Assembly (NCBI GenBank): GCA_020050375.1
Contig: JAGVKR010000812.1
Location: 1 to 5,294 of the forward strand
Direction: 5' to 3'
DNA length: 5,294 bases
Source of the DNA: Planctomycetales bacterium
GTDB lineage: Bacteria; Planctomycetota; Planctomycetia; Planctomycetales; Planctomycetaceae
In this document: piece after piece, positions 1-4,835 of the stretch
How the letters are laid out: every line of letters begins with the position of its first letter
Numbering within the stretch: position 1 is the first letter of the stretch
Program-made: the position numbers and the translations under genes
The notes under the pieces: generated by a model
What the model saw: only the letters and a program-made list of their open reading frames with translations
What the model was told of the DNA's origin: nothing
The model's database searches: none

Positions 1-606
1 GAGCTGGAGCACATCTTCGAGGCGGCGACACTCGAGCAACATCCGCTTGAGCGGGTAGTGCGACAAGGCGAACTTCCACGCCGGCCCGCCCCCGAGTGAA
101 TTGGCAAAGTGCGCCACGCCGGCGGCGTTCACGCCGTGGTAGCCGAGCATCCCTCCGAAAGTCCACATCAGTAGCTCCGGCCGGTCGTCGGGCTGCAAGT
201 GCAGCATATAGGCGAAGCCTTCGATTTCGGCCGGAGTGTCGCTGGTCTGGCCGATCAGAATGTTGCCGTCGGCGGTTCCGCGCGGGCCGATCACGAACGT
301 CGTGCAGGCTTCGTCGGCAGTCGCGCCCAGTTCACCTCGAAGCTGGGCGGCCAGCGCGTCGGCGAACTCGATTTCGGCTCCTTCCTCCAGGCCGGTGATC
401 TCGTCGATGAGGTGCGGGGAGTCCCGCTCGAACAGTGGCAAAAATCGCAACGCCCGCTGGCGCAGCATGTCGCGTGACAATTGCAACGAGACCGCCAGAT
501 AGTCGAGATACGCTCGAATTTGAGCTGCCGCCTGCGCGCCGTGCCGGCGGCCAAGTTCTCGCGGCGAGCCGGCGGCCCGGAACAGCGGATAGTCGGAGAC
601 CGGCAC
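1..606 (-). CDS. Peptidase C45 / acyl-CoA:6-APA acyltransferase-like Ntn hydrolase, C-terminus beyond window
   Basis: This is the first 202 residues of a protein whose family is usually about 350 residues; the rest lies left of the window. Members are made as precursors and cleave themselves before a Cys, which becomes the N-terminal nucleophile for amide hydrolysis or acyl transfer. Visible marks are an N-terminal helix with 'SPRELGRRHGAQAAAQIRAYL' (about 14-34), the putative cleavage point A100-C101 followed by Thr-Thr (compare Gly-Cys-Thr-Thr in Penicillium isopenicillin N acyltransferase), 'TADGNILIGQTSD' (111-123) and 'GVNAAGVAHFANSL' (158-171), all typical of C45. The GTG start at 604-606 is the only start codon after an in-frame TAG about 27 bases upstream, and a GAGGTG ribosome site lies 5 bases before it. 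No signal peptide is seen, so a cytoplasmic enzyme is likely. The substrate cannot be told; the family includes penicillin-type acyltransferases but most bacterial members are uncharacterised. Family call fairly sure, reaction unknown. Confidence 0.85.
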   Translation of the reverse strand, partial: MPVSDYPLFRAAGSPRELGRRHGAQAAAQIRAYLDYLAVSLQLSRDMLRQRALRFLPLFERDSPHLIDEITGLEEGAEIEFADALAAQLRGELGATADEACTTFVIGPRGTADGNILIGQTSDTPAEIEGFAYMLHLQPDDRPELLMWTFGGMLGYHGVNAAGVAHFANSLGGGPAWKFALSHYPLKRMLLECRRLEDVLQL

Positions 607-611
607 AGTGG

Positions 612-617
612 CACCTC
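612..617 (-). promoter_or_regulatory. Ribosome binding site of the C45 gene
   Basis: GAGGTG on the minus strand, 5 bases upstream of the GTG codon at 604-606. It fixes the start of the C45-like gene, because no other start codon lies between it and the upstream in-frame stop. Confidence 0.6.
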
Positions 618-658
618 GCGGGACAGTTCGCTAACTTGTTGTTTCACGATACGAAATC

Positions 659-673
659 GGACGCATCGCGTCC
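659..673. repeat. Inverted repeat GGACGC-ATC-GCGTCC in divergent intergenic region
   Basis: A perfect 6-bp inverted repeat around a 3-base centre lies in the 103-bp gap between the two divergent genes, 36 bp before the dehydrogenase ATG and 52 bp before the C45 GTG. Its place suits a shared operator or a small 5'-UTR hairpin. No clear -35/-10 pair was found around it, and in GC-rich DNA such a repeat can arise by chance, so the regulatory role is only a suggestion. Confidence 0.35.
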
Positions 674-709
674 ATCAGTCCCCATACCGAGCACGGAGCG
701 AGCATCGAC

Positions 710-1690
710 ATGCCGAAGGTTGCGATCACCGCCAAAATCCATCCCGTGGGCCCGCACAACGCAATCTTCAAGCAGCACGGCTTCGAAGAAGTCAACACGC
801 CTGACACATGCGACCCGTTCGTCGAAGACCAGTTGATCGGTCTCGTGAAGGAATGCGAAGCGGTCATCGCCGGTTCTGAACCGTACACCCCGCGGGTGAT
901 CGAGTCGCTCCCTAAGCTGCGAGTGATTGTCCGCGCGGGGGTGGGCTTCGACGCGGTCAATCTCGCCGCTTGCGACAAAGCCGACATTCCGGTTTCGACC
1001 ACGCCCGGTGTCAATCACGACTCGGTCGCCGAGCACACGATCTCGCTCTTGATGGGGATCGCCCGAGGCTTTCCGGGGCTCGACCGCAAAGTGCGAGAGA
1101 ACCGCTGGGACCGGATCGCCTATCCGCGCGTCGCGGGAAAGACGATCGGCTTGGTCGGGCTGGGACGGATCGGGCAGGCGACCGCCTGGCGCGCGGCGGG
1201 ACTTGGTCTCAAAGTGATCGCCTTCGAGCCTTATCCGAACGCCGAGTTCATCAAGAAATGGAACATCGAGCTGGTCGACCTCGATACGCTGCTGGCCCGC
1301 TCCGACTACGTGTCGCTGCACTGCCCGATGGCCAAGGAAAATCATCACCTGATGAACCGCGAGCGGTTCGCAAAGATGAAGCGCGGCGCGATGATCGTCA
1401 ACACGGCCCGCGGGCCGCTGATCGACGAAAAGGCCCTGTTCGAGGCCTTGAAGTCGCGGCACATCGCCGCCGCCGGGCTCGACGTCTTCGAGATCGAGCC
1501 GTTGCCTCTCACCAGCCCGCTCCTGACGCTCGACAACCTGCTCGTGGCCGGGCACGTGGCCGGCCTCGACAACGAGTCGGCCCACGACACTTCAAAAATG
1601 TGCGCCGACATCATTGTCGGCCTGCATCAGGGACGCTGGCCCGAGGGCTGCGTGCAGAATTTGAAAGGTCGCACCGGCTGGAAGTGGTGA
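710..1690 (+). CDS. D-isomer-specific 2-hydroxyacid dehydrogenase, phosphoglycerate-dehydrogenase-like
   Basis: A 326-residue, complete, NAD-dependent dehydrogenase of the D-2-hydroxyacid family, probably cytoplasmic; the closest known type is D-3-phosphoglycerate dehydrogenase, first step of serine synthesis. The order is the usual one: substrate-domain start (1-about 100) with 'RAGVGFDAVN' (75-84), Rossmann core (about 100-285) with 'GLGRIG' at 150-155 and acidic E173 in 'FEPYP', which favours NAD over NADP, then the end of the substrate domain. The catalytic triad is visible: R234 in 'NTARGPLIDE', E263 in 'FEIEPLP' and H282 in 'AGHVAGLDNES'. The usual Pro before the catalytic His is Gly here. 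There is no C-terminal ACT regulatory domain; the protein ends in a short basic Trp-containing tail, as in planctomycete homologues I recall. A GGAG at 695-698 is a rather distant (11-base) ribosome site. Other 2-ketoacid substrates (glyoxylate, hydroxypyruvate) cannot be excluded, so no gene symbol is given. Confidence 0.9.
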   Translation: MPKVAITAKIHPVGPHNAIFKQHGFEEVNTPDTCDPFVEDQLIGLVKECEAVIAGSEPYTPRVIESLPKLRVIVRAGVGFDAVNLAACDKADIPVSTTPGVNHDSVAEHTISLLMGIARGFPGLDRKVRENRWDRIAYPRVAGKTIGLVGLGRIGQATAWRAAGLGLKVIAFEPYPNAEFIKKWNIELVDLDTLLARSDYVSLHCPMAKENHHLMNRERFAKMKRGAMIVNTARGPLIDEKALFEALKSRHIAAAGLDVFEIEPLPLTSPLLTLDNLLVAGHVAGLDNESAHDTSKMCADIIVGLHQGRWPEGCVQNLKGRTGWKW

Positions 1691-1862
1691 TTGAAATGAC
1701 TCTGCCAGCCGCTCGTCGAATGACGATCGGCCAGCAGATGCGGTTTCACCGCGTCATGGCGATAGTAGCAATCCTGCGACAGGCGCCACACGCGATCAAG
1801 TCGTCGCGCGCACAAGTCGATACCGATCGGAAGACGAGCTCTGTCCGTCCGGGGGTATTGCC
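1691..1862 (+). other. Intergenic region with a small hairpin, no gene recognised
   Basis: 172 bases between the dehydrogenase stop and the next plus-strand gene. It contains a 5-bp stem hairpin, GCGGT-TTC-ACCGC (1740-1752), with no T-run after it, so it is not a convincing intrinsic terminator. The open frame that passes through here on the plus strand reads on into the next gene out of frame and shows no family features. No clear promoter or tRNA was seen. Whether the two flanking genes share a transcript is undecided. Confidence 0.4.
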
Positions 1863-2477
1863 ATGCGCTTCCTGCCAGCCGCCCTGGTGTTCGGCGCCGC
1901 CGGCGCCAGCTACATTTACAACAACGACGAACTGGCGAAGACGCTGTCACCCGCTTCGTGGGTGACGGACGAGGGCGAAGCTGCTTCGGTCTTCTCCGAA
2001 AACTCCGAAGTCGAGCAACTGGCGAGCGCTCCGCCGGAAGCAATCGTCGCCGTCGCCGGTCCCAGCGAGCTGTCGCTGCCCGACCTGTTCCGCTTCGATC
2101 TGACGCCGCGCACGATCACCGATCGGTGGAATCGCGTGTCGACGGGACTTGGCGATGTTCGTTACCAGGGATATCGCGTGCCGCTTGTCACCGGCACGAC
2201 CCCCTCCGACCTGGCCGGCAGCCTGACGTATTACTTCGACGCCCAGCCTCGTCTGCGGCGCATCACATTTCTGGGAACGACCGGCGACCCGGGAAGGGTC
2301 GTCGAATTCTTCTCGAAGCAATTTGGATTCCGCCGGTTTCAGACGGGCAATCCCCGCGTCACGAGCTATCGCACGCATTACCGTTACACGGGGCTGATGG
2401 AGGTGACGCCGGCTGAAGTGCTCGACCGTCATCAGGCCGAAACGAACTACAAGATCGACCTGTCGATCGAGCGGTGA
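1863..2477 (+). CDS. Conserved planctomycete-type membrane-anchored protein of unknown function (resembles DUF6690)
   Basis: A 204-residue protein of unknown function. Residues 3-19 (FLPAALVFGAAGASYIY) form one short hydrophobic segment, either an uncleaved anchor or a poor signal peptide, placing the rest probably outside the cytoplasmic membrane. Residues 23-70 are acidic and low in structure, likely a linker. The folded part (about 72-200) begins 'LPDLFRFDLTPRTITDRWNRV' and contains 'GYRVPLVTGT' (103-112), 'DLAGSLTYYFD' (116-126) and 'RITFLGTTGD' (133-142). This pattern matches what I recall of DUF6690 proteins of Planctomycetes, but I cannot confirm the number. No catalytic residues stand out. 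The ATG is preceded by GGGGG 8 bases upstream, a plausible ribosome site. Its last 31 bases overlap the 3' end of the opposing diguanylate cyclase gene. Gene reality is well supported by the coherent protein; function is not known. Confidence 0.75.
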   Translation: MRFLPAALVFGAAGASYIYNNDELAKTLSPASWVTDEGEAASVFSENSEVEQLASAPPEAIVAVAGPSELSLPDLFRFDLTPRTITDRWNRVSTGLGDVRYQGYRVPLVTGTTPSDLAGSLTYYFDAQPRLRRITFLGTTGDPGRVVEFFSKQFGFRRFQTGNPRVTSYRTHYRYTGLMEVTPAEVLDRHQAETNYKIDLSIER

Positions 2478-3127
2478 AGCGCGGCGACCTCGCCGTCGTG
2501 CATGTAGATTCGGTGGCCTCCGGCATGCTTGGCATTGTAGAGCGCCTGATCGGCGCGGGTCACAAGATCGGCAGTCGCCTCGTCGCGGAGATGCGCGGCG
2601 ACTCCCAAACTCACCCGCAGCTCGAGTGGCGCCGCCCCGCCGGTCGTCGTTTCGCGCCTTGTTACGGCGACCCGCTCGACGATGCGCGTGGCAACGATGA
2701 GCGCGCCGGCCAGATCGGTTTGCGGCAATATCAGGGCGAATTCGTCGCCCCCCAGGCGCATCGCCAGATCGGCGGAGCGCGAGCTGTCGCGGAGCAGGTC
2801 GGCGAGTTGCTGCAAGGCGGCATCGCCGGCCGAATGACCGGCGCGGTCGTTGACGGCTTTGAGGTCGTCGATGTCGATCAGGATGAGCGCGCAGGGAGTG
2901 TCGTAGCGCTGGGCGACAGCCGTCTGAATGGCGAGTTGCTCGTCGAAGGCGCGGCGGTTCCAGAGTTTCGTGAGCGGGTCGGTCCGGGCCTCGCCCAAGG
3001 CCTGCTGCAATGCCAGTTTCGATCGCGCCTGTTCGCGTTGGTTCCTCTTCTGCGCCCAAAGCCAGCCGGCAATCGCTCCGATCACGAGCCCTCCGGCGGT
3101 CGACAAGAGCAGCAGGAGATCAGGCAT
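2447..3127 (-). CDS. Membrane-anchored diguanylate cyclase (GGDEF domain)
   Basis: A 226-residue enzyme that joins two GTP into cyclic di-GMP. Residues 4-24 form one transmembrane helix, followed by a short charged, Gln-rich helix (26-48), probably a coiled-coil dimer linker, and then the GGDEF domain (about 48-210). Key residues are all there: '[12 protein letters not shown]' (50-61), metal ligands around D85 in 'LIDIDDLK', N93 and D102 in '[11 protein letters not shown]', the signature GGDEF at 126-130, and '[14 protein letters not shown]' near the end. The inhibitory site RxxD is R117-S-A-D120, correctly five residues before the signature, so product feedback inhibition is expected. There is no PAS, GAF, CHASE or receiver domain, so the input signal must come through the membrane helix, a partner, or expression level. 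The ATG lies inside the end of the phosphorylase gene (ATGCCTGA overlap), pointing to coupled translation. Activity is likely from the intact motifs. Confidence 0.93.
   Translation of the reverse strand: MPDLLLLLSTAGGLVIGAIAGWLWAQKRNQREQARSKLALQQALGEARTDPLTKLWNRRAFDEQLAIQTAVAQRYDTPCALILIDIDDLKAVNDRAGHSAGDAALQQLADLLRDSSRSADLAMRLGGDEFALILPQTDLAGALIVATRIVERVAVTRRETTTGGAAPLELRVSLGVAAHLRDEATADLVTRADQALYNAKHAGGHRIYMHDGEVAALHRSIDRSIL
2453..2468. repeat. Perfect palindrome GATCGAC-CT-GTCGATC within the convergent gene overlap
   Basis: A 7-bp perfect inverted repeat around CT (a 6-bp stem with a CCTG tetraloop as RNA) falls wholly inside the 31-bp overlap of the two convergent genes (2447-2477) and codes in both. 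It could act as a bidirectional transcription stop signal in place of an intergenic terminator. No T-run follows on either strand, so a classic intrinsic terminator is not shown. Confidence 0.4.
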
Positions 3128-3950
3128 GGTCGAGCCGTTCGAGCACGTGCGGAATGAGCTGCGCCAGCCGCTCTCCTCCGCGGGCGGCCACTTCGAGAAT
3201 CTGCTTGATGTTGGCCGGCTCGAGGGCGTCGGGGAGGCACACGTCGGTGACGATCGAAAAACCGAGGACGCGCAGGCCGGCGTGGACGGCGACGATCACT
3301 TCCGGCACGGTCGACATGCCGACCAGATCGGCTCCCATCCCACGGAGCATTCGGTACTCGGCCCGGGTTTCGAGGTTCGGTCCGGCGATCGCGATGAACA
3401 CGCCGAGGTGACTTGGAATGCCCAGCTCGAGCGCCGACCGACGCGCCAATGCCATCAGCCGTTTGTCGTATGGTTGTGACATGTCCGGAAAGCGCGGACC
3501 GAGCGCATCGTCGTTCCGGCCACGCAGGGGATTGTCTCCCATCAGGTTGATGTGATCTTCGATGACGACGAGGTCGGCCAGCTCGAAGTGCGGGTTCATT
3601 CCGCCGGCGGCGTTCGTGATCAGCAGGATCTCGACTCCCAGCGCCTTCATGACGCGCACGGGAAACGTCACTTCCTGCATCGAGTAGCCTTCGTAGAAAT
3701 GAAAGCGGCCTTCCATCGCGACAACCGGAACGCCGCGCAACGTCCCGCACACGAGCTGGCCGGCGTGCGATTCGACCGTCGATTCGGGAAAGTGCGGAAT
3801 GTCGGAATAAGGAATGGTCACCCGCTCCTCGATCTGGCCGGCAAGACCCCCAAGGCCGGTCCCGAGAATGATCCCGACGCGCGGAACCGGCTTGAAGACC
3901 GATTGAATCGTCCGGCGCGCGTCTTCGATTTTGTCTCGCACGTTCTGCAC
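3120..3950 (-). CDS. Purine nucleoside phosphorylase (trimeric PNP/MTAP family)
   Basis: A cytoplasmic purine-salvage enzyme, 276 residues, close to the usual 270-290. It splits purine (deoxy)nucleosides with phosphate into base and (deoxy)ribose-1-phosphate. Visible signatures, numbered from the GTG start: phosphate loop '[12 protein letters not shown]' (26-37), 'ESHAG' (60-64), 'GRFHFYEGY' (81-89), 'ITNAAGG' (111-117), '[11 protein letters not shown]' (132-142), 'GPNLETRAE' (190-198, E194 equals the base-binding Glu201 of human PNP) and 'GMSTVPE' (211-217). The human Asn243 position is Asp here (T235-D236 in 'IVTDVCLPD'), which may widen specificity towards 6-aminopurines. I chose the GTG at 3948-3950 because AAGGAG lies 6 bases upstream and the resulting N-terminus matches the family; an in-frame ATG at 3978-3980 lacks a good ribosome site. 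The stop overlaps the cyclase start by 8 bases. Because of the Asp the symbol deoD/punA is not asserted; MTAP is less likely, as its other substrate-pocket features are not apparent. Confidence 0.93.
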   Translation of the reverse strand: MQNVRDKIEDARRTIQSVFKPVPRVGIILGTGLGGLAGQIEERVTIPYSDIPHFPESTVESHAGQLVCGTLRGVPVVAMEGRFHFYEGYSMQEVTFPVRVMKALGVEILLITNAAGGMNPHFELADLVVIEDHINLMGDNPLRGRNDDALGPRFPDMSQPYDKRLMALARRSALELGIPSHLGVFIAIAGPNLETRAEYRMLRGMGADLVGMSTVPEVIVAVHAGLRVLGFSIVTDVCLPDALEPANIKQILEVAARGGERLAQLIPHVLERLDHA

Positions 3951-3956
3951 GCTGCT

Positions 3957-3962
3957 CTCCTT
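3957..3962 (-). promoter_or_regulatory. Ribosome binding site AAGGAG of the phosphorylase gene
   Basis: AAGGAG on the minus strand with 6 bases to the GTG at 3948-3950. This is the strongest Shine-Dalgarno sequence in the window and it decides the start against the upstream in-frame ATG at 3978-3980, which would place this site inside the coding region. Confidence 0.7.
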
Positions 3963-4042
3963 GAATGAAACGCCAATCATCGGCAGGTCGACGAGCGTGC
4001 AGGATAACTGCGCGTGGTTCCCGCGTGTAGCGACGCCGGGAC

Positions 4043-4057
4043 TTCGTGCAACACGAA
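4043..4057 (-). repeat. Inverted repeat TTCGTG-TTG-CACGAA between TPR and phosphorylase genes
   Basis: A perfect 6-bp inverted repeat with a 3-base centre lies in the 149-bp gap, 43 bases after the TPR stop and about 93 bases before the phosphorylase GTG. There is no T-run after it, so it is a weak terminator at best. It could be an operator for a phosphorylase promoter (a poor TTGCAC ... TACACG pair overlaps it) or an mRNA-stabilising or attenuating hairpin. The role is not known. Confidence 0.35.
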
Positions 4058-4099
4058 CCGGGTGAGACGTTCGAGCGAATGGCGAATCGGCCAAGCGCT

Positions 4100-4558
4100 T
4101 CACACGAGGCGCGTGGCAGCGCAGGCGGCTTCGAGCTTGGCGAGAACGCGGCGGAATCCGATGTGTCGGCGGATCGCCTCCAGATCGGGGTCGCTCAGCA
4201 GATGCCCAAGATCGTCGTAGCCCAGCTCGACGGCCATGTCGAGGGCGGCTAGTGACTCGGTCATGTGACTCAACAGCGCGTGACTGCACGCCAGATTGTA
4301 GAAGACCGTCGCGTTCCGCGGTCGGAGCTGCGAGAGCCGCAGATCGACCTGCAAGGCCCGCCGGTGACATCCCTTGCGGGAAAATAAATCGCCGAGATTG
4401 ACCAGCACTTCGGCGTAGTTGGGGTCGCGGCTGAGAATCCGCTCGAAAAAGTCGATTTCGAAGTCGAGCTGCGAACGTTTGCAAAGCGTCGACAGACAAC
4501 AGTCGGCGGAACCGGCATCTGGAGATGCGTCGGTGCACCGATCAGATTCGCTCGCCAT
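4100..4558 (-). CDS. Small tetratricopeptide (TPR) repeat protein
   Basis: A 152-residue, soluble-looking protein with about three TPR-like helix pairs and no signal peptide. After a Ser/Asp/Cys-rich, probably flexible N-terminus (1-28), repeats run from about 30-47 (partial, '[15 protein letters not shown]'), 48-81 ('[35 protein letters not shown]', the best unit) and 82-115 ('[33 protein letters not shown]'). The end, '[24 protein letters not shown]', is the capping segment common in short bacterial TPR proteins. Such proteins bind other proteins; no partner is evident here and there is no enzymatic motif. The ATG at 4556-4558 was chosen; a GTG 15 bases upstream (4571-4573) is possible but neither has a strong ribosome site. 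It lies upstream of the phosphorylase in the same direction and may be the first gene of that transcript. Confidence 0.85.
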   Translation of the reverse strand: MASESDRCTDASPDAGSADCCLSTLCKRSQLDFEIDFFERILSRDPNYAEVLVNLGDLFSRKGCHRRALQVDLRLSQLRPRNATVFYNLACSHALLSHMTESLAALDMAVELGYDDLGHLLSDPDLEAIRRHIGFRRVLAKLEAACAATRLV

Positions 4559-4668
4559 GATGCTCAATTCCACGACTGATTTTGCGCCCGTCGGCCGATT
4601 TGAAGCTTGGATGGGTCACGATAGGCTCGCTTTCACAAAACGCCTCTCGAACCGCGGCGTTCAATGTC

Positions 4669-4696
4669 ATTATACGCGGGCATAGAGATGGGGCAA
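4669..4696 (-). promoter_or_regulatory. Putative sigma70-type promoter for the TPR gene
   Basis: On the minus strand a perfect TATAAT (4674-4669) stands 16 bases downstream of TTGCCC (4696-4691, 4 of 6 matches to TTGACA). Transcription would start near 4662, giving a leader of about 100 bases before the TPR ATG. The AT-rich stretch upstream (about 4697-4745) would suit an UP-type or regulatory region. The element is the only exact -10 hexamer noticed in a suitable place, but it has not been tested. Confidence 0.5.
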
Positions 4697-4730
4697 TTGG
4701 AATAAGTAATTGCAAATGAAGATCATCATT

Positions 4731-4755
4731 AATTGACAATTCATTCGCATGCGAA
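4731..4755. repeat. Two adjacent perfect palindromes in an AT-rich intergenic region
   Basis: AATTG-A-CAATT (4731-4741) is followed after two bases by TTCGCATGCGAA (4744-4755). They sit in the 277-bp gap between the right-edge gene and the TPR gene, about 35 bp upstream of the putative -35 box of the TPR gene. The pair looks like one or two binding sites for dimeric regulators. A further weak stem, CCGAA...TTCGG (4766-4781), lies beside them. No T-run supports a terminator for the right-edge gene. I recognise no regulator's consensus in them. Confidence 0.4.
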
Positions 4756-4835
4756 CGGTTATCCTCCGAAGGGAATTTCGGGCCAACGCGACCCGCGTGG
4801 GGATTCTCCCGGTTTTTCTGCGGTTTTCGCGCCAC

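Noticed and set aside
96..502. Several plus-strand open frames opposite the C45-like gene
   Set aside because: They are Arg/Ser-rich or reverse-complement shadows; the minus strand carries clear C45 motifs through the whole stretch.
644..1585. A 313-codon open frame on the minus strand opposite the dehydrogenase gene
   Set aside because: It lies antisense to a gene with complete family motifs; its composition (many Arg, Asp, Gly, His) is what the reverse of GC-rich codons gives, and no family is recognisable.
1740..1752. GCGGT-TTC-ACCGC hairpin as a terminator of the dehydrogenase gene
   Set aside because: The stem is only 5 bp and no T-run follows; it lies about 50 bases after the stop but lacks terminator features.
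970..1965. A 331-codon open frame on the plus strand overlapping the dehydrogenase and the next gene
   Set aside because: It is the +1 shadow of the dehydrogenase, very rich in Arg and Ala, and runs out of frame into the next gene; no motif supports it.
1947..3059. A 370-codon minus-strand open frame across the unknown membrane protein and the cyclase
   Set aside because: It is a frame shadow of the GGDEF gene, Arg/Pro-rich, with no recognisable domain.
3951..4538. N-terminal extension of the phosphorylase frame, which stays open up to 4538
   Set aside because: The extra residues are Arg/Ser-rich, overlap the TPR gene in another frame and do not resemble the family; AAGGAG before the GTG at 3950 gives a family-length protein.
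4571..4573. GTG as the start of the TPR gene
   Set aside because: No ribosome site precedes it and an ATG lies 15 bases downstream; it adds only five residues, so the choice is not firm.
4542..4668. Short minus-strand open frame starting at the ATG in TATAATG (MTLNAAVREAF...)
   Set aside because: The ATG overlaps the -10 box, so it would not be in the transcript from that promoter, and the peptide shows no recognisable features.
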